Source: Methanobacterium sp. UBA44
Lineage (GTDB): Archaea; Methanobacteriota; Methanobacteria; Methanobacteriales; Methanobacteriaceae
Direction: 5' to 3'
Length of the DNA: 64,000 nt
Assembly (NCBI GenBank): GCA_002494885.1
Contig: DACV01000003.1
Span: 32,672 to 96,671, forward strand
Under the pieces are notes generated by a model, which saw only the letters and a program-made list of their open reading frames with translations, was not told the DNA's origin and did no database searches. The position numbers and the translations under genes are program-made. Shown piece after piece: positions 1 through 7,737 of the stretch. Each line of letters starts with the position of its first letter. The stretch's first letter is position 1.

Positions 1-19
1 CATCACTTAAAAACTTCAT
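1..19 (-). CDS. Class III signal-peptide pilin-like protein, N-terminal fragment (cut by window edge)
   Basis: Only the first six codons (MKFLSD) are inside the window, followed by a G that begins the next codon. They are preceded by a strong GGAGGT ribosome-binding site at about 27-32. The start and spacing match the two downstream relatives, which begin MKFLNDESGQGAAEY and MDFLNDMSGQGAAEY, so this is very probably a third member of the same tandem pilin-like set. Everything past residue 6 lies outside the window, so the assignment rests on this short match. Confidence 0.5.
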
Positions 20-269
20 GTTTTATACCTCCATAGTATTTTGTAATTTATATTATTACTTTACTAGTAATTAAATATATTGGACTAATTCATAACTAAA
101 GAATTAATATTATTATTATAATCCTAATTTTTCCTGGTGACCACCCCCAAAATTGCAACATCTAATCCAATACTTCAACAAATTGATTTTGTATCTCACT
201 TAAATATCTATTTTTATATAGTAGAATGTGCATATTGTCACATAACAAATATATAGCTGTGGATATACT

Positions 270-860
270 ATGTCAAAAAATAGTGGTTTAAGAGAGTTAA
301 CTCTTAAAATAATTGGGGAAAAAGAGCTTTCCAAAAGAAAACTTTTAGAAGAAATCCGTAAGTCATCCCATATATCTGATAAGACCCTTAATGAGATTTT
401 AATGTCTTTTCTAATGGATAAAAAAATCTACATTATAGGCTATGATTTCGATGTTTATGATGGAATAAAAAGAATACAATCTATTAAATCTGAAGGCATC
501 ATATTTGGATTGATTAGGACAGAATCACTGGACATCAACATTTTAATTAGGAAATTAGATGGTGAAGACCCTCTGGAATTGAAGGATGCACTCTATAAAT
601 TAAAGATCATTTTTAAACAGAAGATATCAGAGATTAATAACATGTCACTTGACCTGAATGATTCAGATCCCCTGTTCAACAGGATAATTCTCCACATTAA
701 ATCAAGACCTAAAAATCAGAAAAATATGCTGCAAAATAAATTGGCACTGGGCCTCAGTAATGAAAGAGATTCTTCAGAGTTACTGGAACATCTTATAAAC
801 TACATTATATCCCATGATGAGGTTAAAATCAACAAGCTTCAAATACCTCAGTCAAAATAA
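270..860 (+). CDS. Hypothetical protein with possible N-terminal winged helix
   Basis: A 196-residue soluble protein that I do not recognise. Residues 1-60 look helical and resemble a small winged-helix fold (helices around ELTLKIIGEKELSKRKLLEEI and TLNEILMSFLMDKK, then a short strand pair), which would fit DNA binding but is not diagnostic. The remainder is Lys/Ile/Leu-rich with no Cys cluster, membrane segment or catalytic motif. It is a single gene on the plus strand, facing the minus-strand pilin and transposase genes, with a weak GTGGAT Shine-Dalgarno site. Confidence 0.6.
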   Translation: MSKNSGLRELTLKIIGEKELSKRKLLEEIRKSSHISDKTLNEILMSFLMDKKIYIIGYDFDVYDGIKRIQSIKSEGIIFGLIRTESLDINILIRKLDGEDPLELKDALYKLKIIFKQKISEINNMSLDLNDSDPLFNRIILHIKSRPKNQKNMLQNKLALGLSNERDSSELLEHLINYIISHDEVKINKLQIPQSK

Positions 861-894
861 ACCAAAAGTATTTTAAAATTTCAGATTTTTATTT

Positions 895-1026
895 TATAGT
901 TTGATACTAATTTTTTATACTTTGATTTTGTTTTATTCATTAATGGATTATGGTTGAAGTCTTATAACTCTTTTAAACAGGTTATATTTTTTAAGTAAAG
1001 TTTAATTACTCAGGTTCTTCACTATA
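895..1026. repeat. 132-bp dispersed repeat, copy 1
   Basis: This segment begins TATAGT and ends ACTATA. Its reverse complement matches 43129-43262 nearly base for base, with only about nine substitutions or single-base indels. No coding potential is evident. The second copy interrupts a protease gene, so the unit behaves like a small non-autonomous mobile element. This copy lies in the intergenic space just outside the left end of the insertion sequence and is not part of it, since the IS terminus and target duplication begin at 1105. Confidence 0.75.
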
Positions 1027-1092
1027 ATTAGTTATTATTTCGATTAAAGATATATAGAATGAAAGTAGTTATTTTTACAAATATGATATACC

Positions 1093-2004
1093 TCATAAAA
1101 TATTAGAAAAGTGGCTCTGTAGAAATACTTTTAGAATTACTAAAATAAATGATTTAACATACTTGTAAATGTTATAACAAATATTTCTTAACTTACTTTC
1201 TTTATTCCTTAACCGATCGCTCCTGCTAGTGTTAGAATCTCCAAATACTCTTTTTTCTACTGAAATAACAGTTTCTACTATACTTCTTTGATTATATTTT
1301 GGTTTATCAAAATTTTTAAGCATACTAAGCCTATATTCACCTTTCTTTAATCTTTTTTTAGGCGGTATGATGCTGATTGCTTTTAATTCTTCACGTATAA
1401 GTTTGTGAATTTTTTCACTGTCGAATGATTTATCTAAACTAAAACTTGATGGTTCATATTTCTTTGTTTTTCTTATAGTTGGTATAGCATCTTTAGAATC
1501 ATGTCTTGGTCCTCTAACTACTCTTTGAGCTAGAATAACCTGTTTTTCTGTGTCTACTGCTATTTGATTTTTGGTGTAATGTTTTCTTTTCTTTTTGCTT
1601 TGCTTCTTTAATTTAGCGTAATATAAACTTGCCTGGTCAGTTGAATGCCCAGTTCCATCCACAGCCACCCATGGATCTTTTATATCAAATAATCCCACAG
1701 TTTTATTGAGTACATCCTCAAATAAGGATGAATTTAACTTTTGAAAGAACTTCTGAAGAATTGTGAAGTGAGGAATCCTTTCTAAGCCAATTATGCTCTT
1801 TATTTTAGGCATTAATTCAACAAACTGAACTAAATCTCTGTAATTCAACCTTAAACGTTCTTTTAAACACAATAAAGTTAAATGTTGGTGTTACGTGTAT
1901 TTTTGCTTAGAATATTTACTTGAATAAGCAGGTGAAGATTTTTTAACTACTTTAAAAGCTGTAATAGTAAATTTTATCAACTCATTTTCATTAATATTAA
2001 ACAT
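1093..2004 (-). pseudogene. IS5-family DDE transposase, interrupted by an in-frame ochre stop
   Basis: Reading from ATG at 2004 (MFNINENELIKFTITAFKVV) the frame runs to a TAA at about 1891-1893 and then continues in the same frame as HQHLTLLCLKERLRLNYRDL. This gives one transposase of about 303 residues with a single nonsense codon, probably a CAA-to-TAA change. The DDE-type catalytic acids are plausible in WVAVDGTGHS, FSLDKSFDSE and QRSIVETVIS. The last codons (after VFLQS) extend past the IS terminus into flanking DNA, so the C-terminus is encoded partly by the target site. The downstream part could be re-initiated at TTG 1872, but would lack about 44 residues. Confidence 0.85.
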
Positions 2005-2073
2005 GAGATCACCCCTAATTTTGTGGTTAATAATAGTGAGTGATCTCATCATACATATGATTTCTACAAAGCC
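1113..2073 (-). mobile_element. IS5-family insertion sequence (ISH1-like) with 8-bp target duplication
   Basis: Terminal inverted repeats are visible: GGCTCTGTAGAAAT at 1113-1126 and ATTTCTACAAAGCC at 2060-2073 (13 of 14 bases match after inversion). The flanks AGAAAAGT at 1105-1112 and again at 2074-2081 form a perfect 8-bp target-site duplication. Between them lies one DDE transposase gene on the minus strand. An element of about 960 bp with 8-bp duplication and a short DDE transposase fits the ISH1 branch of the IS5 family; the subgroup is inference. Insertion is just beyond the stop codon of the 2088-2264 pilin gene, which is left intact. Confidence 0.85.
2003..2049 (-). promoter_or_regulatory. 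Inverted repeat covering the transposase start codon
   Basis: ATGAGATCAC at 2003-2012 pairs with GTGATCTCAT at 2040-2049 (10 bp, 27-base loop). In the minus-strand transcript the hairpin would include the transposase ribosome-binding site and reach its ATG. Such structures can limit transposase translation from read-through transcripts; that role is inference. Confidence 0.5.
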
Positions 2074-2087
2074 AGAAAAGTAAACTA

Positions 2088-2264
2088 TCACCCTCCTCTT
2101 GAGCATGTCCTTACTGTGTCTAGATCTTGATCTGTAAATACAGGTGTTGCAGTGAAGTATGCCCTGTAAATTACTAGGGCAGCTATAGCTATAACGATGA
2201 CACCACCGAACAATAAAATATATTCTGCTGCTCCCTGACCGCTCATATCATTTAAAAAATCCAT
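2088..2264 (-). CDS. Class III signal-peptide pilin-like protein
   Basis: A 58-residue protein starting MDFLNDMSGQGAAEYILLF. The Gln-Gly-Ala-Ala-Glu-Tyr motif followed by about 20 hydrophobic residues is the class III (QxSxE-type, DUF361) prepilin signal processed by the EppA peptidase in methanogens, with cleavage expected before the Gln. The mature piece is short and ends in a Cys and Gly-Gly. The start at 2264 is chosen for its GGGGGAGG site; an upstream in-frame ATG lacks one. The C-terminus lies seven bases beyond the IS target duplication. Likely role: pilus or surface-fibre subunit in the membrane. Confidence 0.8.
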   Translation of the reverse strand: MDFLNDMSGQGAAEYILLFGGVIVIAIAALVIYRAYFTATPVFTDQDLDTVRTCSRGG

Positions 2265-2494
2265 ACAGAACCTCCCCCTTTTTATAAATATATCCATTTA
2301 AATAATATATAAAATCTTCTATAAAAAATGTTAGAAATTTGCTAGTATTTGTTCATTAATTATATTATATTGAATTTAACAATTATTTTTTTTAATTGAT
2401 TTAATTTTTACATTATTGTTAAAACAGGACCTATAAAGAAAAAAATAATGCATATTCAAACTTCGAAAATAAATTAAGTAAGTAAGACTTAATA

Positions 2495-2683
2495 TTATAA
2501 TGATCTATCATTTGCAGCTGTATGTGTCCTTGTGGCATCTGCATCTGCAGCACTATCAAATGGCTGACCAGTAAAATATGAGCTATAAATCATTAACGCC
2601 CCAATCGCTATAACAATTACGCCAGCAAATAATAATAGATATTCTGCTGCTCCCTGTCCACTTTCATCATTTAAAAACTTCAT
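2495..2683 (-). CDS. Class III signal-peptide pilin-like protein
   Basis: A 62-residue paralogue of the preceding gene: MKFLNDESGQGAAEYLLLF, then a hydrophobic helix (AGVIVIAIGALMIYSSYF) and a polar Asp/Ala/Thr tail. The QGAAEYLLL box matches the EppA-processed class III prepilin signal. With 2088-2264 and the fragment at the left edge it forms a tandem minus-strand set, so a multi-subunit pilus or surface filament is likely. It is divergent from the glycosyltransferase gene at 2870. Confidence 0.8.
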   Translation of the reverse strand: MKFLNDESGQGAAEYLLLFAGVIVIAIGALMIYSSYFTGQPFDSAADADATRTHTAANDRSL

Positions 2684-2869
2684 AATTTCACCTTAATTAT
2701 TATTTATTTAATAATATATTTAAATTTATTCATATTTACCCCGATAAAAATAATAAAAGCAATTAGATTGATTACAGATACCCACAAACTCAATAAATAT
2801 TATTAAGATTGATTAAATAAAATTAAGATATATTTAACTCATAAAAACAAAAAAGAGGCCTTAAAAAAT

Positions 2870-4036
2870 ATGAAAGTGCTTATGATGCCCTGCGGGATAG
2901 GTATGGGGCATGTATCCCGAGGTATGGCCCTTGCCAGTGAGCTAAGGGAAAAAGGAGCCGAAGTTGCTTTTGCAAGTTACGGCTCTGGATATGAAATGCT
3001 TTTGGAAGCAGGAGATTATGAAGTTGCTAAATTGCCAGATATTAAATTTTATGGTAACGGCAGCGAACTTGATATAAAACATACCGCAAAAAAATCGCTA
3101 GACGCACCTTTTATTCTCTTAAAAAGCATATATAATGAATCTAAAATAATAAAACAATTTAAACCAGACGTTGTTGTTGCGGATTCTCATTATTCCGTTC
3201 CCATTACATGTAAAGTCCTGGGAATACCCTGTGTTATGATCACAAATGAATTAACACTTAACTTTTCAGAACTTTACCCCGATGAAAAACCCATCGAATA
3301 CCTGGAAAATGGATTAAAACGTTTCATTACAGATGTTTCAGGGCTGTGTAATGCTATTTTGATACCTGATATTCAAAATTCAATAGAAATACCTTCAAAA
3401 TTGGAAGCCATAACCATATTTAATGGAGCAATCCTTAAAAATCGGCCTGAAAAAATACCAGACAAAATAAAAATCAGAAATAATCTTGGATTGAAAGAAC
3501 ATGATAAAATAGTTCTGGTTACAGTTGGAGGAAGTGAATTCGGGAAAAAGCTGTTAAAATTAATCAATGACGCATCCGACCATATAGAAAGTGATAAAAT
3601 AATAATTGTAACAGGACCTCAAATAGAATCTGATTTTATACAGAATTCAGACAAAATAATAAAAAAGAAATATTTAGACAATATTATGGAATGGATGAAG
3701 CTTTCAGACCTTGTGATAAGTCTTGCTGGCCATACAACTACAATGGAACTTGCATCCATTGGTATTCCAAATATCCTTGTTCCCATAGATAATCATCCAG
3801 AACAGGCAAAAAATGCACTGAATATGGAAAAATATGGCATATCCATAATAAATAACTTAAAAGATTTGAATCCATTAAATTTTGCAGCAAACATAAATAA
3901 TGCACTAAATGATAGTGAATTAAGGATTAATGCAGAAGCGGTTAGACGAAAATTTTCCAAATACAATGGAAACCAAAATGCAGTAGAAATAATTTCTCAT
4001 TATGCAAATACTAATGAAAATATCCCTGATAATTAG
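2870..4036 (+). CDS. GT28/MurG-like glycosyltransferase
   Basis: A 388-residue GT-B fold glycosyltransferase. The N-terminal Rossmann half opens with the glycine-rich MPCGIGMGHVSRGMALA, typical of MurG and UDP-glucuronosyltransferase relatives. The C-terminal nucleotide-sugar half carries VLVTVGGSEFGKK and the signature LVISLAGHTTTMELASIGIP followed by NHPEQAKNA. No membrane helix is visible, so it probably acts at the inner membrane face on a lipid or surface glycan. The sugar and acceptor cannot be told from sequence. It stands alone on the plus strand, with a weak ribosome-binding site and an ATG in an A-rich context. Confidence 0.8.
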   Translation: MKVLMMPCGIGMGHVSRGMALASELREKGAEVAFASYGSGYEMLLEAGDYEVAKLPDIKFYGNGSELDIKHTAKKSLDAPFILLKSIYNESKIIKQFKPDVVVADSHYSVPITCKVLGIPCVMITNELTLNFSELYPDEKPIEYLENGLKRFITDVSGLCNAILIPDIQNSIEIPSKLEAITIFNGAILKNRPEKIPDKIKIRNNLGLKEHDKIVLVTVGGSEFGKKLLKLINDASDHIESDKIIIVTGPQIESDFIQNSDKIIKKKYLDNIMEWMKLSDLVISLAGHTTTMELASIGIPNILVPIDNHPEQAKNALNMEKYGISIINNLKDLNPLNFAANINNALNDSELRINAEAVRRKFSKYNGNQNAVEIISHYANTNENIPDN

Positions 4037-4397
4037 TCAAATCCTTTTTATATACTTAAAAAGATTTTATTTAGTAAAAAACTGTTAAAAATACTTTTTA
4101 TATAATTAAACAAATCTTATTAATTTAATCAGTCTGTTAATTATGCTCAAGGCATTAATAGATATTTAAAATTGAACTATAACATATTACCTTGAAAATA
4201 TGGTTTTACTGAGGATTTGTTTTAAATAATTTTGCATTAATTTCTTAAATTTAGTGAAGAATACAGTAAATAAAGGAATGAAGAATAAAAAGATTTTTAT
4301 GGTAGTGTGATTAATTTTAGGTTATAGTAGTATATAGAGGTCTTATTCATTAAGTTTATAATGAATAAATAAATATATATGACGTTGGAGGCATCGA
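4037..4397. other. Intergenic region, no gene seen
   Basis: AT-rich, with stops in all frames. The 3' part contains several TATA-like runs (for example around 4327-4336 and 4370-4380) and a GGAGG site just before the ATG at 4398, so the promoter of the next gene probably lies here. No hairpin strong enough to call was found. Confidence 0.5.
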
Positions 4398-5672
4398 ATG
4401 ATTAATTTAATTATTACCATATTTGGGGTCGTGCTAGTTATTTTGGGATTTTATTCTATGTCTTTCGGATTTTTAACACCTCCAGACCTCCGATTTTTCC
4501 TTATTGGTTTATTTTCTACCGTTTTAGGAGTAATATTAATAATTTTCTTTGGAAGTCAAATCAGTAGGGAAAATTTATCATCAACAAAACCTCAATTACC
4601 CAAGGAAAATGTTAAAGATTCTAAAGAAAGGATAAGATCTAAATCCATGCCTAAAGAAATTAAGCCCAAACCATCCCGGGCAATAAAACAAACTCCGGCT
4701 GCTGAAGATAAATCTAAAGAAAAGATTAAAAATCTTGTTACTTCTGAAAAACCAGCCCATAAGGAACCTAAAAAAATTAAGCCAAAAAAAATTGCAGAAG
4801 CAAATCCAGTCAGTTCTCCAGTAATTAAAAAAAGTGTGGAAACAAAAGAAAAAATAGCTGTACCTCAAAAAGATATTAAAAAACCTCAAAATCCTGAAAT
4901 TAAAAAGAACCCAGAAGATAAAGCACCAGTAGTTGCCAGAAAACCGGTGCAGAAAGATATTAAGAAACCAGTAGTTCCTGTAATTAAAAAAGATTCAGAT
5001 AAACCTGCAATTGATAAAAACTCATCAAAACAGGGGAAAACAAAAATTAAACCACAATCAGTGATTAAAAGAAAAGTAAGGCCAATCTCTAAAAAGGATG
5101 AAGATGAGTTTGTAAAAAACAGACTGGACAGACTAAAGGAAAATTACATCCAGAATACTAAAGATATTGAAAATCTCATTGAAGAAAGGCTGGATTCATT
5201 TAAAGGCACTCTTAACCAAATTAAATCCGAATCAAAAGATCCAAGCATAATATGGTCTTTTGATGCAGACGATGTACAGGAGACTATGCAGAATACCATC
5301 TTAAAAGCTAATAATAAGATTTTAATGATGTATCCCTGGGTCCGTAACATAGATGTCAGCGTCCTTAAGAAATTCATGGAAACTGAAAGTAGAATGATTC
5401 TTCAGGAAGCAAGTTTAGACGATGATGCATCAGTTGAACTTATTAAGCTTCTAATGGATAACAACGTAAAAATAAGAACTATGCCCCATGTTCATACAGT
5501 TGCAATTGTAGCAGACGAGGAAAACGGCCTGATAATTTCTACTGACCCCATATATGAAAGTTTTGAAGTGGGAGTAGTTTATAAAGACCAGAAGTCCATT
5601 GAAGAAATAGAAAGAATGTTTGACGAAGCCTGGAAACTTTCTAAAGATATAGACCTTGAAATAAAACAATAG
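4398..5672 (+). CDS. Membrane-anchored protein with Lys/Pro-rich linker and TrmB/PLD-like C-terminal domain
   Basis: 424 residues in three parts. Residues 3-50 form two transmembrane helices. Residues 55-235 are a low-complexity Lys/Pro-rich linker with repeated KKP and PVIKK units. Residues 240-424 form a globular domain with a helical start (RLDRLKENYIQNTKDIENLI) and alternating strands (KILMMYPWVRNIDVSVL, VKIRTMPHVHTVAIVADEEN, GLIISTDPIYESFEVGVVY), resembling the effector-binding half of TrmB-type regulators and phospholipase D-like folds. No HKD motif is evident, so an enzymatic role is doubtful. It precedes the UPF0173 hydrolase by 16 bases, probably in one operon. Confidence 0.6.
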   Translation: MINLIITIFGVVLVILGFYSMSFGFLTPPDLRFFLIGLFSTVLGVILIIFFGSQISRENLSSTKPQLPKENVKDSKERIRSKSMPKEIKPKPSRAIKQTPAAEDKSKEKIKNLVTSEKPAHKEPKKIKPKKIAEANPVSSPVIKKSVETKEKIAVPQKDIKKPQNPEIKKNPEDKAPVVARKPVQKDIKKPVVPVIKKDSDKPAIDKNSSKQGKTKIKPQSVIKRKVRPISKKDEDEFVKNRLDRLKENYIQNTKDIENLIEERLDSFKGTLNQIKSESKDPSIIWSFDADDVQETMQNTILKANNKILMMYPWVRNIDVSVLKKFMETESRMILQEASLDDDASVELIKLLMDNNVKIRTMPHVHTVAIVADEENGLIISTDPIYESFEVGVVYKDQKSIEEIERMFDEAWKLSKDIDLEIKQ

Positions 5673-5688
5673 GAGATAAAGATTAACT

Positions 5689-6387
5689 ATGCAAATAAGG
5701 TGGCTTGGACATTCAGCCTTTGAAATTACATCTGATGAAGATTTAAAAATTCTTATAGACCCATTTATAAGTAATAACCCTGTATGCCCGGTTACAGTTG
5801 AAGAGGTGGATGCAGATATAATCTGTGTAACCCACGGCCATTCAGATCATTTTGGAGATGCAATGGAAATTGCAAATAGAACAGGGGCCGTAATAGTTGC
5901 AAATCATGAGCATTCAGTCTTTCTTTCAAAACAGGGTTTAGAAACAGTTGGGATGAATATAGGGGGATCCATTCAGATTCATAATATTAAAATAACCATG
6001 TTAAATTCCAACCATTCTTCAGATATGGATTTTATTGAAGAAATAGGTGCAGGAGGTAGTTCCTGCGGTTATATAATACAGCTTGAAAGCGGTAGAAAAA
6101 TTTATCATTCAGGAGACACTGGTCTCTTTGGAGATATGAAAACCGTAATAAGCGATATTTACAATCCACAAATAGCATTGCTCCCTATTGGCGATAGATA
6201 CACAATGGGGCCACTTGAAGCTTCAATGGCTGTAAAATGGATTAACCCAGAAATTGTTATTCCCATGCACTACAATACTTTCCCTGTTATTAAACAGGAC
6301 CCTGAAGAGTTTGCGCGTAGAGTAGAATCAATAAACAAAGAAACGAAGGTTGTTATCCTTGAACCTGGCGAAATATATAAAGAGTGA
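5689..6387 (+). CDS. Metallo-beta-lactamase-fold hydrolase (UPF0173)
   Basis: A 232-residue metal-dependent hydrolase. The zinc signature THGHSDHFGD (HxHxDH) is near residues 48-57, and later ligands are visible in LNSNHSSDMD, IYHSGDTGLFGD and IPMHYNTFPV. Length and motif order match the UPF0173 (YtkL-like) family, whose physiological substrate is not established. An AGGAGAT site precedes the ATG. It lies between the anchored protein and the GTPase with only 4 bases before the next start, so co-transcription is likely. Confidence 0.85.
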   Translation: MQIRWLGHSAFEITSDEDLKILIDPFISNNPVCPVTVEEVDADIICVTHGHSDHFGDAMEIANRTGAVIVANHEHSVFLSKQGLETVGMNIGGSIQIHNIKITMLNSNHSSDMDFIEEIGAGGSSCGYIIQLESGRKIYHSGDTGLFGDMKTVISDIYNPQIALLPIGDRYTMGPLEASMAVKWINPEIVIPMHYNTFPVIKQDPEEFARRVESINKETKVVILEPGEIYKE

Positions 6388-6391
6388 TACG

Positions 6392-7012
6392 ATGCAGAGC
6401 ATTTTCAGAAGATTCTTGAATAGACTACTTGGAAAAGACAAAAAACTAAAGATAGGATTGTATGGTCATCCTAACTCTGGAAAAACCACATTAGCAAACA
6501 CCATGACAAACGACTGGTTGGGGAAACCCCTTGGATTGACATCCGAGATACCTCACGAAACAAGAAAGGTATACAAACAGGAACGTGTCAGCATAAATCA
6601 TAATGGGGTTGAACTTGACTTTGATATTATTGATACTCCGGGAATAGCCACCAAAATAGACTATAAAAATTTCCTTAAATATGGATTATCTGAAGTAGAG
6701 GCAAAAGAAAGGGCAAAAGAAGCTACAAAGGGAATAATAGAAGCAATAAAATGGTTAGATGATGTTACTGGTGTTCTCTTAGTTATAGATGCCACTAAAG
6801 ACCCCCTTACCCAGGCAAATATCACAATTATTGGAAATTTAGAAGCAAGGAAAATCCCCTTTGTGATCGTTGCCAATAAAATAGATATTCCTGAAGCTAC
6901 TCCTGAAAGAATCACTTCAGTATTTCCCCAGCATACAGTAGTTCCAATTTCAGCGTTACATGGCGAAAATACAGGAAATCTTTACGATGCAATGGTTAAA
7001 AGGTTCAAATAA
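6392..7012 (+). CDS. Era-like GTP-binding protein (OapA-type)
   Basis: A 206-residue small GTPase. G1 is GLYGHPNSGKTT, G3 is DIIDTPGIATK and G4 is VANKID; the C-terminal segment PISALHGENT corresponds to the G5 SALxG region. The start at 6392 (MQSIFRRFLNRLLGK) is preferred to an in-frame upstream start because GAGTGAT lies just before it. It is followed by DUF2073 and zinc-ribbon genes; the same three-gene order is known to me from Haloferax, where the genes were named oapA-oapB-oapC for their position near a replication origin. No origin is visible here, so the name should not be taken as function. Confidence 0.8.
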   Translation: MQSIFRRFLNRLLGKDKKLKIGLYGHPNSGKTTLANTMTNDWLGKPLGLTSEIPHETRKVYKQERVSINHNGVELDFDIIDTPGIATKIDYKNFLKYGLSEVEAKERAKEATKGIIEAIKWLDDVTGVLLVIDATKDPLTQANITIIGNLEARKIPFVIVANKIDIPEATPERITSVFPQHTVVPISALHGENTGNLYDAMVKRFK

Positions 7013-7053
7013 TCAAGATAATATATAATGATTCCAGTTTAGAGGTATAAAAA

Positions 7054-7422
7054 ATGAACAGCTTAAAAATGGATTTTCTATCTTCAGATGCTCTTATATC
7101 ACGCAGCAGCATGGAAAAAGTTTCGATGATTGTTGAAAGGGTAAAAAATGGTGATCTGGTAGTTATAGAAGGAGGATTAAGTCCTGAAGAAGAAGCAGAA
7201 CTAATAGAAACCACCATGAGAGAGATAGATATAGAAAATTTTGTTGGAATCGATATTTATACCCTCGAAAAAGATAAGGTATCTCTTTTTGGTCTTTCAA
7301 AGAAGAAAATTGTTGGACTAACCATTATTGGGCCTGCAAACATCATGAAAACTGTTAAAAAGAAGTCTAACTTCATTTCCATGATAGCAAATATTGGTGA
7401 TACTGGTGCATCTATGCGTTAA
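7054..7422 (+). CDS. DUF2073 family protein (OapB-type)
   Basis: A 122-residue conserved archaeal protein. It begins MNSLKMDFLSSDALISRSSMEK and has a central acidic helix (GLSPEEEAELIETTM) followed by a basic strand-rich segment (KVSLFGLSKKKIVGLTIIGP). No Cys cluster or catalytic motif is visible; the alternating acidic and basic faces may indicate nucleic-acid or protein binding, which is inference. A GAGGT site is present. The C-terminus overlaps the next gene by 17 bases in another frame, implying translational coupling. Confidence 0.75.
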   Translation: MNSLKMDFLSSDALISRSSMEKVSMIVERVKNGDLVVIEGGLSPEEEAELIETTMREIDIENFVGIDIYTLEKDKVSLFGLSKKKIVGLTIIGPANIMKTVKKKSNFISMIANIGDTGASMR

Positions 7423-7711
7423 ATGCGGTGCTTTATTTAAAGGTAAGCCTGAAGACATTCTAAAAGGATGTCCTGAATGTGGTAGCCATTTTTTTGAATA
7501 TCAACCCTCAAAAAAGAGTTATGAAAAAGAAAAACATGGTGGAAAATCTATTGAAACAATAATGATTCGCGATCACGGCATTTATGAAGTTGATCTTCCA
7601 TCTCTTTTAGAAGATGATTCAATAATCATTTCTGATGAAGAAGGGAAATATTTGATTGATATTAATTTTCTTTTAAATAAAAAAATTAAAGAAGATAAAA
7701 CTCCAAAATGA
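7406..7711 (+). CDS. Zinc-ribbon protein (DUF2072, OapC-type)
   Basis: About 101 residues, starting at GTG 7406 (encoding HLCVKCGALFKG). The GTG is chosen because GGTGAT, a good match to the archaeal anti-Shine-Dalgarno, sits four bases upstream inside the end of the DUF2073 gene. A zinc ribbon is formed by CVKC and CPECGS, followed by an acidic C-terminal half (DLPSLLEDDSIIISDEEGKY). It is the third member of the GTPase/DUF2073/zinc-ribbon trio. Function is unproven; partnership with the GTPase is inferred from conserved neighbourhood. Confidence 0.75.
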   Translation: MHLCVKCGALFKGKPEDILKGCPECGSHFFEYQPSKKSYEKEKHGGKSIETIMIRDHGIYEVDLPSLLEDDSIIISDEEGKYLIDINFLLNKKIKEDKTPK

Positions 7712-7737
7712 GTGGGGCATTTATAACTAAAACTTAT

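Noticed and set aside
1891..2106. Separate small minus-strand gene upstream of the transposase
   Set aside because: Its last part is the transposase N-terminus in the same frame, separated by a single TAA; the first part crosses the IS terminus into the pilin gene end.
4596..4889. Minus-strand Phe-rich open frame
   Set aside because: It is the antisense image of the Lys/Pro-rich linker of the gene at 4398, giving an artificial Phe/Trp-rich translation.
6392..7711. Replication origin suggested by the oapABC-like genes
   Set aside because: No Cdc6/Orc1 gene, ORB-type repeats or extended unwinding element was seen near the trio.
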